From Collinsella aerofaciens (GTDB lineage Bacteria > Actinomycetota > Coriobacteriia > Coriobacteriales > Coriobacteriaceae), in assembly GCF_902364355.1 (NCBI RefSeq), contig NZ_CABJDK010000001.1, positions 430,264 through 494,263 of the forward strand: a DNA stretch of 64,000 nucleotides, written 5' to 3'. Made by a program: the position numbers and the translations under genes. This document shows, piece by piece, positions 1-8,266 of the stretch. Under the pieces are notes generated by a model. The model was given only the letters and a program-made list of their open reading frames with translations, had not been told where the DNA came from and searched no databases. The first letter of the stretch is position 1, and every line of letters starts with the position of its first letter.

Positions 1-565
1 GTGCATAAGAGCCGTAATATGAATACGAACCCGCGGCGCCAATTACCACGCTCTCCACCAGCGAAAGCACTACACCGATAACGGGAATGGCAGCAATAAC
101 CTCGAGCACGACCGAGATAACGCTCGAAAAGACTCCGAGGCCAAACGACGTGGAACGCATGAGTGGACGATCCATACCGTCATCAACCTTGAGCGACAGA
201 TCGCGACCCCACTCAATACCAAAGCCGGAACCACACACGCTCGCAATGCAAGCTGCCAAAAAGCCGATGGCAGCCGCGATACCGCCGATAACGGGAATGA
301 ACAGCACGAGCACCGACACAACACAAATCAGCGCCGGCAAAAAGGCGATCTGGCACACGCGCTGCAGCACGCCCGGCGTCTTGGTCATGTCCTCAAACGC
401 CTGAGCCACACAGCCCTTGGACGCATTCGCCACGGGCGGTTGCGGAACAAACTGCTGGGGCTGACCCTGAGGGGCAGAGGCTGCGGCACCGGCATTGGGG
501 GCACCACACGCACCACAGAACTTATCGTTGTCGCCCATGGGGGCACCACACTGCGAACAGAACAT
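1..565 (-). CDS. Zinc-ribbon membrane protein (3' end outside window)
   Basis: Reading the minus strand from the ATG at 565 gives an open frame of 188 codons that runs off the left edge. The N-terminus is a classic zinc ribbon (MFCSQCGAPMGDNDKFCGAC: two CxxCG knuckles), followed by a short Gln/Pro-rich linker and then several hydrophobic segments from about residue 85 onward, rich in Gly, Ile and Val. This is the layout of the common zinc_ribbon_2 plus membrane-domain proteins of Gram-positive bacteria, whose function is mostly unknown. The gene stands alone here, about 150 bp from the divergently placed stop of the YitT gene. The start is chosen because the zinc ribbon must begin at this ATG; the C-terminal part is missing from the window. 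Confidence 0.8.
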   Translation of the reverse strand, partial: MFCSQCGAPMGDNDKFCGACGAPNAGAAASAPQGQPQQFVPQPPVANASKGCVAQAFEDMTKTPGVLQRVCQIAFLPALICVVSVLVLFIPVIGGIAAAIGFLAACIASVCGSGFGIEWGRDLSLKVDDGMDRPLMRSTSFGLGVFSSVISVVLEVIAAIPVIGVVLSLVESVVIGAAGSYSYYGSYA

Positions 566-715
566 CGAGATCATCCCTTCGTATCTTGAGCGAATCATCT
601 GGATCGCAAACGATGTCTTTGGCATCATTATCACCCAATGTGGGGACAAATACTCCAACATGACGCATTTGCAATGCGCAGGGCGCTATTCGATTGTTTG
701 ATAAGCTCGACCGCG

Positions 716-1738
716 TTAGTTCGTTCCGCGGAAACCCTTGCCGACGATCTCGGAGCTGTCGACAATCGTGATAAAGGCACCCGGATCGACTTCGCGCGCA
801 TAGCGGCGTAGTTGCACGGCCTCGCGACGGCTCAGCACGCTCATGATCACCGTCACGCACTTGCCCGAGAAGGCACCGTAGCCGCGGCTGATGGTCGCCG
901 TGCGGTTGAGATGCTTGACGATAAACTCCTCGACCTTAAGGGGCTCGGAACAAATGACCGTGCAGACTTTGCGCAGATGAATGCTCTCAATGGCTTTGTC
1001 GACCACAAGCGTCTTGGCAAACAGGCCGAGCACGCAGTACAGACCGACACGCGGGCCATACAAAAAGGCCGCGATGGTCACGATGCCGATATCGACCAGC
1101 AGCAGGGCGCGACCAATCTCGAGCGTCGTGCGGCGCTTGAGGATCATGGCAAGAATGTCCGTGCCACCCGTCGAGGCGCCGATGTCAAAGACAATAGCGC
1201 TGCCGAGCGCCGGCAAGATGACGGCAAAGCACAGGTCGAGCCACATATCGCCCGTCATCGAGACATCGGTCGGAATAAAGAGCTCAAACAGCGAAACATA
1301 GGCGGACAGCGCAAACGAGGCGAAGACGCTCCACAGGATTGCCTTGCGCTCCAAAAAGATAAAGCCCAAAACGACGAGAACCGCGTTAATAATCCACATA
1401 AAGACGCCGACGGGCAGGGTCGGGAACAGCGTGGACAAAATGACCGACACGCCCGAGGTGCCGCCAAAAGCAAAGTGATTAGGGGTTTTAAACGCAACGA
1501 TGGCGAAGGCCGTAAGAATCAGGCCCAGATTGAGCTCGGCAAAAAAGCGCGGGAAGCCCGGCTCCTGGCTGCGCTTTTGACCGGCACGCTCGCCGCGCTC
1601 GATATCGGTGCGATCAACCACGCGCTCCATCGGCACCACGGGAGGACGATGCACCTCCTCGGCAGCACGCGATGCCGCCTCTGCCGCGGCGGCCTCAATC
1701 GCCCATGCCTTGCTTTCTGTTTCGTGCTCGTCAGCCAT
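716..1738 (-). CDS. YitT family membrane protein (DUF2179 C-terminus)
   Basis: A 340-residue protein. An Ala/Glu/Arg-rich cytoplasmic N-terminal tail of about 65 residues precedes five to six hydrophobic segments (residues ~70-260), then a soluble C-terminal domain with the signature of DUF2179 (GYGAFSGK, about residue 284, then VIMSVLSRRE and a final FITIVDSSEIVGKGF). This is the standard YitT architecture. Family members are integral membrane proteins of unresolved function; some are linked to antibiotic or ion responses. The charged tail is longer than in most relatives, so translation might start later, but no better-placed start with a ribosome site was found. It appears monocistronic. 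Confidence 0.85.
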   Translation of the reverse strand: MADEHETESKAWAIEAAAAEAASRAAEEVHRPPVVPMERVVDRTDIERGERAGQKRSQEPGFPRFFAELNLGLILTAFAIVAFKTPNHFAFGGTSGVSVILSTLFPTLPVGVFMWIINAVLVVLGFIFLERKAILWSVFASFALSAYVSLFELFIPTDVSMTGDMWLDLCFAVILPALGSAIVFDIGASTGGTDILAMILKRRTTLEIGRALLLVDIGIVTIAAFLYGPRVGLYCVLGLFAKTLVVDKAIESIHLRKVCTVICSEPLKVEEFIVKHLNRTATISRGYGAFSGKCVTVIMSVLSRREAVQLRRYAREVDPGAFITIVDSSEIVGKGFRGTN

Positions 1739-1855
1739 TACGGCAACCCCTCGTTAACAATTTGGAAACAATGCGCCCATTAGGGTAACGCGGAACGCGA
1801 CGATTGCAACCCCTAGTTAGACGAGCGGTATGCCTACATCGGGGGGCATACAAAT

Positions 1856-1893
1856 AACGGCCGGCCACGCTTTTGCTTGCGCGGTCGGCCGTT
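1856..1893 (-). terminator. Probable terminator of the amaP-asp23 operon
   Basis: Eleven-base arms (AACGGCCGGCC / GGTCGGCCGTT, one mismatch) enclose a 16-base loop. On the minus strand it follows asp23 and the repeat behind its stop codon and is followed by ATTTG, a weak U tract. Confidence 0.5.
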
Positions 1894-1898
1894 TAACG

Positions 1899-1949
1899 TT
1901 TTCGCAGATAAAACCTGCCAAAACAAACCTGTCCCTATTTGGCAGGTTA
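1899..1949 (-). repeat. Stop-codon-abutting hairpin repeat, GGGACAG type
   Basis: The hairpin AACCTGCC...GGCAGGTT encloses GGGACAG on the minus strand, and the outside flank is CAGATAAAACC. The arm begins with the TAA stop codon of asp23 itself (1947-1949). The same element recurs at 6774, 29286, 42868, 44155, 50513, 54081 and 55214. Confidence 0.8.
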
Positions 1950-2468
1950 CTCGTGCTGGTTGGTGCGGTGTTCGTACTCCTCGGGGGTGATGACATCCTC
2001 GATGCGCAGGTTGACGCCTGCCACCTCAAGGCCGGTCATCGCGGCGAGGCGCTCGGTCACGCGCGCCTTAACGTCGTCGAAAATCGCGGGCGCGTAGGCG
2101 CCATACTCGATAATGACGGAAATGTTGACGACCACGCGGTTGTCATCGGTGACCTCGACCGTCACGCCCTTGGTCAGGTTCTCGGCACCAAACTGCTCCT
2201 GTACAAAGTGCATGAGGTTGCCCTTCATGCCCAAGACGTGCGGCACCTCGCGAGTGGCCATGGCGACGATCTTCTCGATCACGCCGTTGGAATAGGTCAG
2301 CGAGTCCTCGGACTCGTCAGCCTCCTCGTCATCCTCGTCAACCTCGTCTTCGGACTCGGCCTCGACAAGCGCCTCGTCCTCGAGCGTCACGCCTTCGACC
2401 TCGGCGGTGACGGTCTCGTCTGCCTCGAGCTCGGTATCGGCCACATCGACCTTCGTATTAAAAGCCAT
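1947..2468 (-). CDS. Asp23/Gls24 family envelope stress protein
   Basis: A 173-residue acidic protein. Residues ~1-65 are dominated by Glu and Asp with few hydrophobics, probably disordered. The Asp23 domain follows (about 68-160: YSNGVIEKIVAMATREVPHV, then VEVTDDNRVVVNISVIIEYG and the final NLRIEDV). In Staphylococcus, Asp23 is a cytoplasmic protein tethered to the membrane by AmaP and involved in cell-envelope homeostasis. Here the gene is third in an operon behind amaP and a DUF2273 gene, the order seen in Firmicutes, which supports the call. The start has a GGAGG-like site a few bases upstream (minus-strand reading AAGGAGGAACC). Its stop codon is also the first base triplet of a dispersed hairpin repeat. 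Confidence 0.88.
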   Translation of the reverse strand: MAFNTKVDVADTELEADETVTAEVEGVTLEDEALVEAESEDEVDEDDEEADESEDSLTYSNGVIEKIVAMATREVPHVLGMKGNLMHFVQEQFGAENLTKGVTVEVTDDNRVVVNISVIIEYGAYAPAIFDDVKARVTERLAAMTGLEVAGVNLRIEDVITPEEYEHRTNQHE

Positions 2469-2512
2469 GGTTCCTCCTTATGCCTGCCGCGGATGCGACA
2501 GTCGAATACATA

Positions 2513-2890
2513 TTAGCGGCCGCTAAACAAACGGCCGAAGAAGTTGACGATGCCGTTCTCGCCGTCGCGAATTTGGCCGATCACAGCGCCGATCAGCACG
2601 AAGAATGCAATGACGAGCGTGTCCCACAGGCCGAGCGTGAGCACCAACACGGCGAGGATAAAGCCAGCGACGGCACCGAGCGTGGTGTTGGGGTGACGCA
2701 CAGCATAGCTCCAGATGGCAGCGCCCGTACCCTTGATGAGACCCATAGCCTCGTCAAAATCCACGGCTGCCGCGTCTTGTAACTCGGTTGCCTCTGCTTT
2801 GGAATCAACAGGTTCGCTTGCCGGCGCGGCGCTCTGGTCAATCGTCAGGCGCGGCGTACGAGCGGTCTTATCTTGATTGGTATCACTCAC
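2513..2890 (-). CDS. DUF2273-type small membrane protein of the Asp23 operon
   Basis: I place the start at a GTG (2888-2890), giving 125 residues beginning MSDTNQDKTARTP; it has GGAGG six bases upstream and overlaps the amaP stop codon (GTGAGTGA), a typical coupled arrangement. A longer in-frame reading to 3103 exists but lies inside amaP. The N-terminal half is polar; residues ~62-105 form two close transmembrane segments (TTLGAVAGFILAVLVLTLGL, then TLVIAFFVLIGAVIGQI), followed by the short NFFGRLF tail typical of DUF2273 proteins. The family has no known activity but is found almost only beside Asp23 and AmaP, so it is probably part of the same membrane assembly. Confidence 0.82.
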   Translation of the reverse strand: MSDTNQDKTARTPRLTIDQSAAPASEPVDSKAEATELQDAAAVDFDEAMGLIKGTGAAIWSYAVRHPNTTLGAVAGFILAVLVLTLGLWDTLVIAFFVLIGAVIGQIRDGENGIVNFFGRLFSGR

Positions 2891-3428
2891 CGGAAACCTC
2901 CACGGTCTGGACGGTAGTCTTAGACGGCAAAAAACGAACGCGCGCGGTCGTACCCGGCGCGCCGAGCATGGTATCGCAGGCTTCTTCGATGCGCTGCTGC
3001 ATCGCGGTAGCCAGAGATGCCACGTCCTTATCGTCAAGCGCGATAGCCTCGACCTTAAAACGGACGTGCGAATCGTCGGGGCCTTGGACGCGAGCCTCGA
3101 CATGCTCGACCATCACGCGGTCGTCGCGCTCGGCAGCAACCCTGGCGCACGAAGAAAGCGCCGCAAGGGTAACCTCGATATTGCGCTCCCCCGCCGGATG
3201 CACGCAGGACGGTTCGCGACGGGCGAACATCAGGCGGAAAAAGCTCAGCAGTACGCCGATCGCCACGACGCCGGCGCACGCCGTCACGACGATGCGCGGC
3301 ATGGGGTCGCGCATCAGCAGCATAAAGCGATACGTATACGGCCCCCAAAACTGGCAGACAAGCGTACCCAGTGCCACGATGGTGGCGGCAAGATACACGA
3401 TCGCTAGGGCTCGTTTGAGTACGCGCAC
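2883..3428 (-). CDS. amaP: AmaP-type alkaline shock membrane anchor protein
   Basis: A 181-residue protein with two N-terminal transmembrane helices (about 8-30 and 44-66) separated by a short loop, then a soluble domain of ~110 residues ending in a beta-rich stretch (VRFKVEAIALDDKDVASL). This matches AmaP, which anchors Asp23 at the membrane through its two helices. It is the first gene of the operon amaP-DUF2273-asp23 and overlaps the next start by 8 bases. The identification rests on topology and gene order more than on strong sequence motifs, as the family is poorly conserved. Confidence 0.75.
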   Translation of the reverse strand: MRVLKRALAIVYLAATIVALGTLVCQFWGPYTYRFMLLMRDPMPRIVVTACAGVVAIGVLLSFFRLMFARREPSCVHPAGERNIEVTLAALSSCARVAAERDDRVMVEHVEARVQGPDDSHVRFKVEAIALDDKDVASLATAMQQRIEEACDTMLGAPGTTARVRFLPSKTTVQTVEVSGE

Positions 3429-3483
3429 GCGGCGCTCCCTTCAAATCTCGGCTCTCGAAATGCAGAACGGTTCGCATCATTAT

Positions 3484-3525
3484 AAAAGAGCCGGGTCCGG
3501 TGCTCTACGCACGCGGATCCGGCTC
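3484..3525 (-). terminator. Intrinsic terminator of yebC
   Basis: Arms GAGCCGGATCCG / CGGACCCGGCTC (11 of 12 paired plus one wobble), a 14-base loop and a trailing TTTTATA on the minus strand, about 70 bp behind the yebC stop. Confidence 0.75.
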
Positions 3526-3594
3526 ATCTACTCCACGAGGCTTGCATGCTCGCTTCATTATGCCCAGATATGCACGGCTCAATCCGTGCTGGCG

Positions 3595-4401
3595 CTACTC
3601 CTCCTCGAGGGCAGCGATGACCTCGTCGGTCATGTCCATGGTGCTGTAGACGTCCTGGACGTCGTCGAGCTCCTCAAGACGGTCGATGAGGCGCTGGACC
3701 TTCTTGGCGTCGGTACCAGAGACCTCGGTCGGGGTGGTCGGGACCATGGTGGTCTCGGAACCCTTGACCTGGACGCCCTGCTCCTCGAGCGCCTTGGAGA
3801 CAGCCATGACGTCGTTGGCAGCAGTCCAGACGATCCACTCCTCGCCGGCATCCTCGTAGTCCTCGCCACCGGCCTCGGCGATGGCCATCATGAACTCATC
3901 CTCGTCACCGGCAGCACCGTTGGCGATCATGGTCTCCTTCTTGGCGTTCTCGTCCAGGATCTCCTTGGCGACGACAATCTGGCCCTTGCGCTCAAACTGG
4001 AAGGCGACGGAGCCGGAGGTGCCCAGGTTGCCACCAGCGTGGGAGAAGGCGGAACGGACATCAGCGGCGGTACGGTTGCGGTTGTCGGTCAGGCAGTCGA
4101 CGTAGACGGCGACACCGGCGGGACCGTAGCCCTCGTACACGATATTCTCGTAGACGGCGGCGTCAGCACCCGAACCAAAAGCCTTGTCGATAGCGGACTT
4201 GATCTTGTCCTTAGGCATGGACTGAGCCTTGGCCTTGGCAACGGCAGCGGCGAGGCTGGCGTTGTTCTCGGGCAGCGGGTCACCGCCGAGACGGGCAGCA
4301 ACGGTGATGTTGCGGCTGAGCTTGGAGAAGAGGGCGGAACGCTTGGCGTCCTGCGCGCCCTTACGATGCTTGGTTGTGGCCCACTTAGAGTGTCCGGACA
4401 T
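3595..4401 (-). CDS. yebC: YebC/PmpR family regulator or translation factor
   Basis: A 268-residue protein with the hallmark N-terminus MSGHSKWATTKHRKGAQDAK, the domain 1 helix ALFSKLSRNI, and the family motif YEGYGPAGVAVYVDCLTDNR near residue 89. Three YebC domains are complete and the length is normal with a slightly extended acidic C-terminus. Family members bind DNA as regulators in some species; several have recently been shown to act on ribosomes stalled at proline stretches, so the regulator name should be read loosely. It is monocistronic with its own terminator at 3484-3525. Confidence 0.95.
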   Translation of the reverse strand: MSGHSKWATTKHRKGAQDAKRSALFSKLSRNITVAARLGGDPLPENNASLAAAVAKAKAQSMPKDKIKSAIDKAFGSGADAAVYENIVYEGYGPAGVAVYVDCLTDNRNRTAADVRSAFSHAGGNLGTSGSVAFQFERKGQIVVAKEILDENAKKETMIANGAAGDEDEFMMAIAEAGGEDYEDAGEEWIVWTAANDVMAVSKALEEQGVQVKGSETTMVPTTPTEVSGTDAKKVQRLIDRLEELDDVQDVYSTMDMTDEVIAALEEE

Positions 4402-4532
4402 ACGTGTCTCCTATCGGTTTCGACCTAAAGCCCAGCGCAGATGCTCGGGCAATATAAACAAACGTCGTTATGATATACCTACTGGCCTGCAAGATAAACC
4501 CCAAAATGAAGGCGTCGTGATGATGGCCCCTT

Positions 4533-4568
4533 TGGTGCAGCAAAGAAACCTGACCCCAATGCACCAGG
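4533..4568 (-). repeat. Stop-codon-abutting hairpin, GGGGTCAGG type
   Basis: TGGTGCA / TGCACCA arms enclose GGGGTCAGGTT on the minus strand, starting three bases after the TAA of the DUF6020 gene. A second hairpin with the same loop but a different stem (TGGCGCAA/TTGCGCCA) lies at 44208-44238. Confidence 0.7.
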
Positions 4569-6752
4569 TTAGGACCAGAGGAAGTCACTGCGGGTGACGG
4601 TGGCGCCGATGGCGAAGGGCATGCAGGCGATGACCGGATACAGGTAGCGCATGTAGGTCGAGCCGTTGCACGGACCAATCAGGCACACGGCGAGCACGCC
4701 CAACAGCGGCACCCAGATCGCCAGCGCACGCCATGAATGACGACGCAGCAGGTAGACCACCACGGCGATCATAATCCACACATAGGTGGCCGAGCTCATG
4801 GTGAGCGAAATAAACGGGATGCGCTGCACCGCCACACGGTACAGATTGATCAGGTGGTCGCACCAGCGCACAACCTTGCTATCGACCGGATGGAAGTCGA
4901 AGTACTTGAGATTATCGGGGCGCGCCATAATCTCGGCACTGCGCGCCGTGCTGTAGACCCACGCATCGCGGGCACTCGGATAAAAGTAGCCGTAATAGTT
5001 ATTGATGAGCGCCGAGATATAGCACTCGGGATCCTTTTTGAACATCTGCGCCCAGACCTCAAAATAGGCCTTGATGTCCTCCTGCGAGGCGTACTCGTTA
5101 AAGCAGTTCTTGACGGCATCGGACTTGTCGGGGTTGTAGCGGCGGCCCAGGTTCTCGTACTTGAGCACGCGATCGATCACGACGCGCTCCTCGTCGGTCA
5201 CCAAACCGTCGCAGGGTGCCTCCACGATAGTGCCGTCCTCCTTAACCGTAGGGTTGACGCCCGAGTTGAGGCCGTCGTGCTTTTGGACGAAACGAGCCGT
5301 CTGTTGGAACGGAATCGAGAGGATTTCGCGCTTGGAACCAGGCGTGATATCGTGCTCCGGCATAAAGACCTTGGTGAAGTACATATTAGAGGCAAGGCAG
5401 AGCGCGAGTACCGCGAGGACGCCAACCCAGCGGAAGCGCGGTGTGGCGCATGAGACCGCGGTGCCCGTCTGCTTAGCCGCACGACGAGCCACATGCGCGT
5501 CCCATGCGCAAAACGCCGCCGCGATTACGCATGCCGCCAGGGGAAACACCAGGCCGCCGTTGCGCAGAAACGTGGAACCCATGGCGCCCAGAGCGAGCAG
5601 CAGCCAGTCATGGCGCGCAAAGAGCACGGGCCTCTGTTCGCCCGCACGCTCGGCATTGGCATCGCGACGGGGCAGGCCGCATGCCACGAGCTTCACGGCC
5701 TGCACCAACAGCACCAAAAACGCGTCGGCAAACAGCACATCTTTGGTAAGCAGGGCCGCGTAGTTGGAGAACATGGGCATAAACACAAAGAACAGCAAGA
5801 TCACGCCGCGGACCGGCAGACTCACGCCCAGCTTGCGCAGCGACGAGATGGAATAGGCCATGCAGGCGGCCGTGATGAGGAACTGAGCGCAGGTGTAGAT
5901 GGCAAGACCTGCGTTGGCGCTGTTGAACAGTGAAAGCCCCAGCTGGACGCACGAACCGATGATAGCCGTGTGCACCACGGGGTGATGTCCGTTGAGCAAC
6001 ACATTGGGATTGAGCAGACGCAGGTAGTCACTCGTGCCGTTGGGGTAGTTGAACCACTGGCGAATCTGCGCACCCGTATCTCCCATAAAAAGGCCGGGCA
6101 GCGAAGCGATGAGCGTGGGCGCCCAGGCGACCATAAGCACCAGGAAGGGCCCGGCAAAGGGATGGACCGAGAGCACGGCGTGAGCCACACGCCATACGCG
6201 GCCAAAGTGCGCTTCGGAAAACGGAATGCGCCGAGAGCTCAGCCAATCTAGACACTCAAAAGCCAGGTAGAAGGCAACGACCGCCAAGAGCATCCAGCCC
6301 GCACCGCCTATCCAGGCGCAGATGATGCGAGCCTTGTCGCCGAGTACGATCTCGGCAGAATCGGTGAGGTCGTAGCTGCGGCCAAACACCATGCAGACGG
6401 CAAAGAACAGCGACGGAAGGATCACCGAAGGACGCCAAGCATCGCCGCGGCCAAAGAATACGTAGCGAAACGGCAGAGTGAGCAGGCAGGCAAGCGCAAG
6501 CAGCATGACCGCGTCGGTATGGCCGGCAAACGAGAGGAGCACCTCGTAGCACACGTACAGCATGCCCGAGGCTTTGGGGTCAATCGCCAAGACTGCGTTG
6601 CTCGAGACCGGCGCGGGATCGATGGAAAACGCCGTGGTCGCCAACAGCGCGAGCAGAAATGCGATGAGCGTCTGCTTGGCGGGGTAGCGCTTAAACCAGA
6701 CGATGCGGGCAGCGTCGCGCGCAGCCGTTGTGGAGAGGTCGGAATCCTTCAC
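4569..6752 (-). CDS. DUF6020-like polytopic membrane protein
   Basis: A 727-residue protein with about twelve to fourteen hydrophobic segments and one large soluble loop (about residues 490-640, containing PGSKREILSIPFQQTARFVQ). The N-terminal residues are polar and cytoplasmic; transmembrane helices occupy ~25-480 and the last ~90 residues. Motifs such as GLFMGDTGAQIRQWFNYP and LLNGHHPVVHTAIIG near residue 225-260 resemble those of the DUF6020 family, which has the general plan of membrane glycosyltransferases (GT-C fold) with acidic and His residues in the first extracytoplasmic loop. A role in cell-surface glycan synthesis is plausible but not shown. Its TAA stop begins a hairpin repeat, and two further hairpins sit between it and lgt. 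Confidence 0.68.
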   Translation of the reverse strand: MKDSDLSTTAARDAARIVWFKRYPAKQTLIAFLLALLATTAFSIDPAPVSSNAVLAIDPKASGMLYVCYEVLLSFAGHTDAVMLLALACLLTLPFRYVFFGRGDAWRPSVILPSLFFAVCMVFGRSYDLTDSAEIVLGDKARIICAWIGGAGWMLLAVVAFYLAFECLDWLSSRRIPFSEAHFGRVWRVAHAVLSVHPFAGPFLVLMVAWAPTLIASLPGLFMGDTGAQIRQWFNYPNGTSDYLRLLNPNVLLNGHHPVVHTAIIGSCVQLGLSLFNSANAGLAIYTCAQFLITAACMAYSISSLRKLGVSLPVRGVILLFFVFMPMFSNYAALLTKDVLFADAFLVLLVQAVKLVACGLPRRDANAERAGEQRPVLFARHDWLLLALGAMGSTFLRNGGLVFPLAACVIAAAFCAWDAHVARRAAKQTGTAVSCATPRFRWVGVLAVLALCLASNMYFTKVFMPEHDITPGSKREILSIPFQQTARFVQKHDGLNSGVNPTVKEDGTIVEAPCDGLVTDEERVVIDRVLKYENLGRRYNPDKSDAVKNCFNEYASQEDIKAYFEVWAQMFKKDPECYISALINNYYGYFYPSARDAWVYSTARSAEIMARPDNLKYFDFHPVDSKVVRWCDHLINLYRVAVQRIPFISLTMSSATYVWIMIAVVVYLLRRHSWRALAIWVPLLGVLAVCLIGPCNGSTYMRYLYPVIACMPFAIGATVTRSDFLWS

Positions 6753-6773
6753 AGTCCAAAGAGCCTTTCTAGA

Positions 6774-6834
6774 AACCCGCCAAAAAGGGACAGGTTTATT
6801 TTGGCAGGTTTTATCTGGGAAAACGTTACGGTTC
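6774..6834 (-). repeat. Dispersed hairpin repeat, GGGACAG type
   Basis: Same element as 1899-1949: arms AACCYGCCAAAA / TTTTGGCAGGTT plus the flank TTTATCTGGGAAAACG. It lies between lgt and the DUF6020 start. Confidence 0.8.
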
Positions 6835-6852
6835 TGTCATCGTTGCCCAGCA

Positions 6853-6890
6853 AACCACCACAAAGGTGCCTGTCCCCTTTGTGGTGGTTA
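6853..6890 (-). repeat. Stop-abutting hairpin with a different stem
   Basis: Arms AACCACCACAAAGG / CCTTTGTGGTGGTT around GGGGACAGG (minus strand). The first bases are the TAA stop of lgt (6888-6890). The stem differs from the CCTGCC type while the inner GGGACAGG is kept. Confidence 0.75.
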
Positions 6891-7709
6891 AACGTCGAGG
6901 TAGATACGCTGGGGACGATTGCGGTGTCGGGCGAAGATGATGAGCGCCAGGCCGGCGATCACGAGCGGCAAACTCAGCAGCTGGCCCATGGTGATAACGC
7001 CTCCCAGCAGATAACCCAGCTGGGCATCGGGCACGCGCACAAACTCAACGAGAAAGCGGACGATGCCGTACCCCATCACGAACACGCCCATAAACGTGCC
7101 CTGGGGCAGCAGTGGCTTTTTGCGGCTGAGCACCTGCAAAAAACAGAAGAGCACGATGCCCTCTAGAAACGCCTCGTAGAGCTGGGAGGGATGGCGCGGC
7201 ATATCGCCCGCGGTGCCGCCAAAGACCACACCCCAGGGCAGATCGGTCGGCTTACCCCACAGCTCGCCGTTGACGAAATTGGCACAACGTCCCAGGCACA
7301 GCGCCAGCGGAGCACCGATCACAGCAAGGTCGGCGATGGTCCAGGCGTCGAGCTTGTACATGCGGCACACGATGATGCCGCCCAAGATGCCGCCCACCAG
7401 GCCGCCGTGGAAGCTCATGCCGCCCTCGTTGGTGGCAAAGATCTCGAGCGGGTGGGTCCAATAGTAGCCATCGCCGTAAAAGATGACGTAAAACAGGCGC
7501 GCGCCGATGATGAGGCCAAAGACCGCGCCGACCACGACGCTCGTCAGGTCATCAATCGTAATGTCGAAGCCCCAACGACGCTGCGTGCGGTACATAACGA
7601 CCGCCGTGAGCAGGGCGCCGACCACGTAGGCCAGGCCGTACCAGTAGATGGTGATGGGGCCCGCCGAGATCGCGACGGGATCAAGCATATGGTAGAGGTC
7701 GTTGAGCAT
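6888..7709 (-). CDS. lgt: Prolipoprotein diacylglyceryl transferase
   Basis: Lgt moves diacylglycerol from phosphatidylglycerol onto the lipobox cysteine of prelipoproteins at the cytoplasmic membrane, the first step of lipoprotein maturation. The 273-residue protein (start at the ATG at 7709, AGGGG six bases upstream; a longer frame to 7778 lacks support) has seven hydrophobic segments, the FHGGLVGG motif with the essential histidine, and the Lgt signature GRCANFVNGELWGKPT (family consensus GRxxNFxNxExxG). At least one clear client is in the window: the lipoprotein at 29437. The neighbours NifU, dCMP deaminase and coaX point the same way with gaps of 70-110 bp; they may not be one transcript. 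Confidence 0.94.
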   Translation of the reverse strand: MLNDLYHMLDPVAISAGPITIYWYGLAYVVGALLTAVVMYRTQRRWGFDITIDDLTSVVVGAVFGLIIGARLFYVIFYGDGYYWTHPLEIFATNEGGMSFHGGLVGGILGGIIVCRMYKLDAWTIADLAVIGAPLALCLGRCANFVNGELWGKPTDLPWGVVFGGTAGDMPRHPSQLYEAFLEGIVLFCFLQVLSRKKPLLPQGTFMGVFVMGYGIVRFLVEFVRVPDAQLGYLLGGVITMGQLLSLPLVIAGLALIIFARHRNRPQRIYLDV

Positions 7710-7817
7710 ATCGATCCCCTGCTCCCTACATACAAATGCGGTCGCGGGCCTTACGCTCGCAGCCGCATATTTGGACATAACGTCTATGCGGAGCGTACCG
7801 TCCGCAGCTTTCGCGTC

Positions 7818-8096
7818 TTAGAACGGCGCGTACTCGTCGTACAGGTCCTCGGCCTCGCCGGAAGCATTGACCTGCTCAACGCGGGTAACGCCGGGCACAT
7901 GCTCCTTCAGGATGCGCTCGATACCCATGGAAAGGGTTAGCGAGCTCATGGGGCAGCCGGCGCAGGCGCCCTGCAGCTCCAGCTTGACAACACCCTCGTC
8001 GTCGACGCCCACATACTCCATATCGCCGCCATCGGCCTGCAGGTTGGGGCGAATCTCTTCAAGAACCTTCTTAAGCAGCTCTTCGTTAACAGCCAC
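7818..8096 (-). CDS. NifU C-terminal (Nfu) iron-sulfur scaffold protein
   Basis: A 92-residue single-domain Nfu protein. It starts NEELLKKVLEEIRPNLQADG, has the usual GGDMEYVGVDDEGVVKLELQ core and the CAGCPMSS motif (CxxC near residue 45) that holds a transient Fe-S cluster across a dimer. Such proteins deliver 4Fe-4S clusters to client enzymes; the radical SAM protein at 40986 and the activase fusion at 15197 would be plausible clients. The length is normal for stand-alone Nfu. The start has an AAAGGAGCCCC site upstream. Confidence 0.92.
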   Translation of the reverse strand: MAVNEELLKKVLEEIRPNLQADGGDMEYVGVDDEGVVKLELQGACAGCPMSSLTLSMGIERILKEHVPGVTRVEQVNASGEAEDLYDEYAPF

Positions 8097-8266
8097 AGGG
8101 GCTCCTTTCTCACAATAACGCGGGCACGCCCGCGGACAGGGGCTATGTTACTACAGCCATGTACCCGCTTAGGCGCCAGCCATGCGTGCGGACACGACTT
8201 TCACGAGCAGTCAATTTGGGACGGGGCTCTTTTGGCTGTTTTGCCGCCAGCTGGCGTTGGCACGCG

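Noticed and set aside
2891-3103. N-terminal extension of the DUF2273 gene
   Set aside because: It lies wholly inside amaP; the GTG at 2890 has a good GGAGG and coupled overlap.
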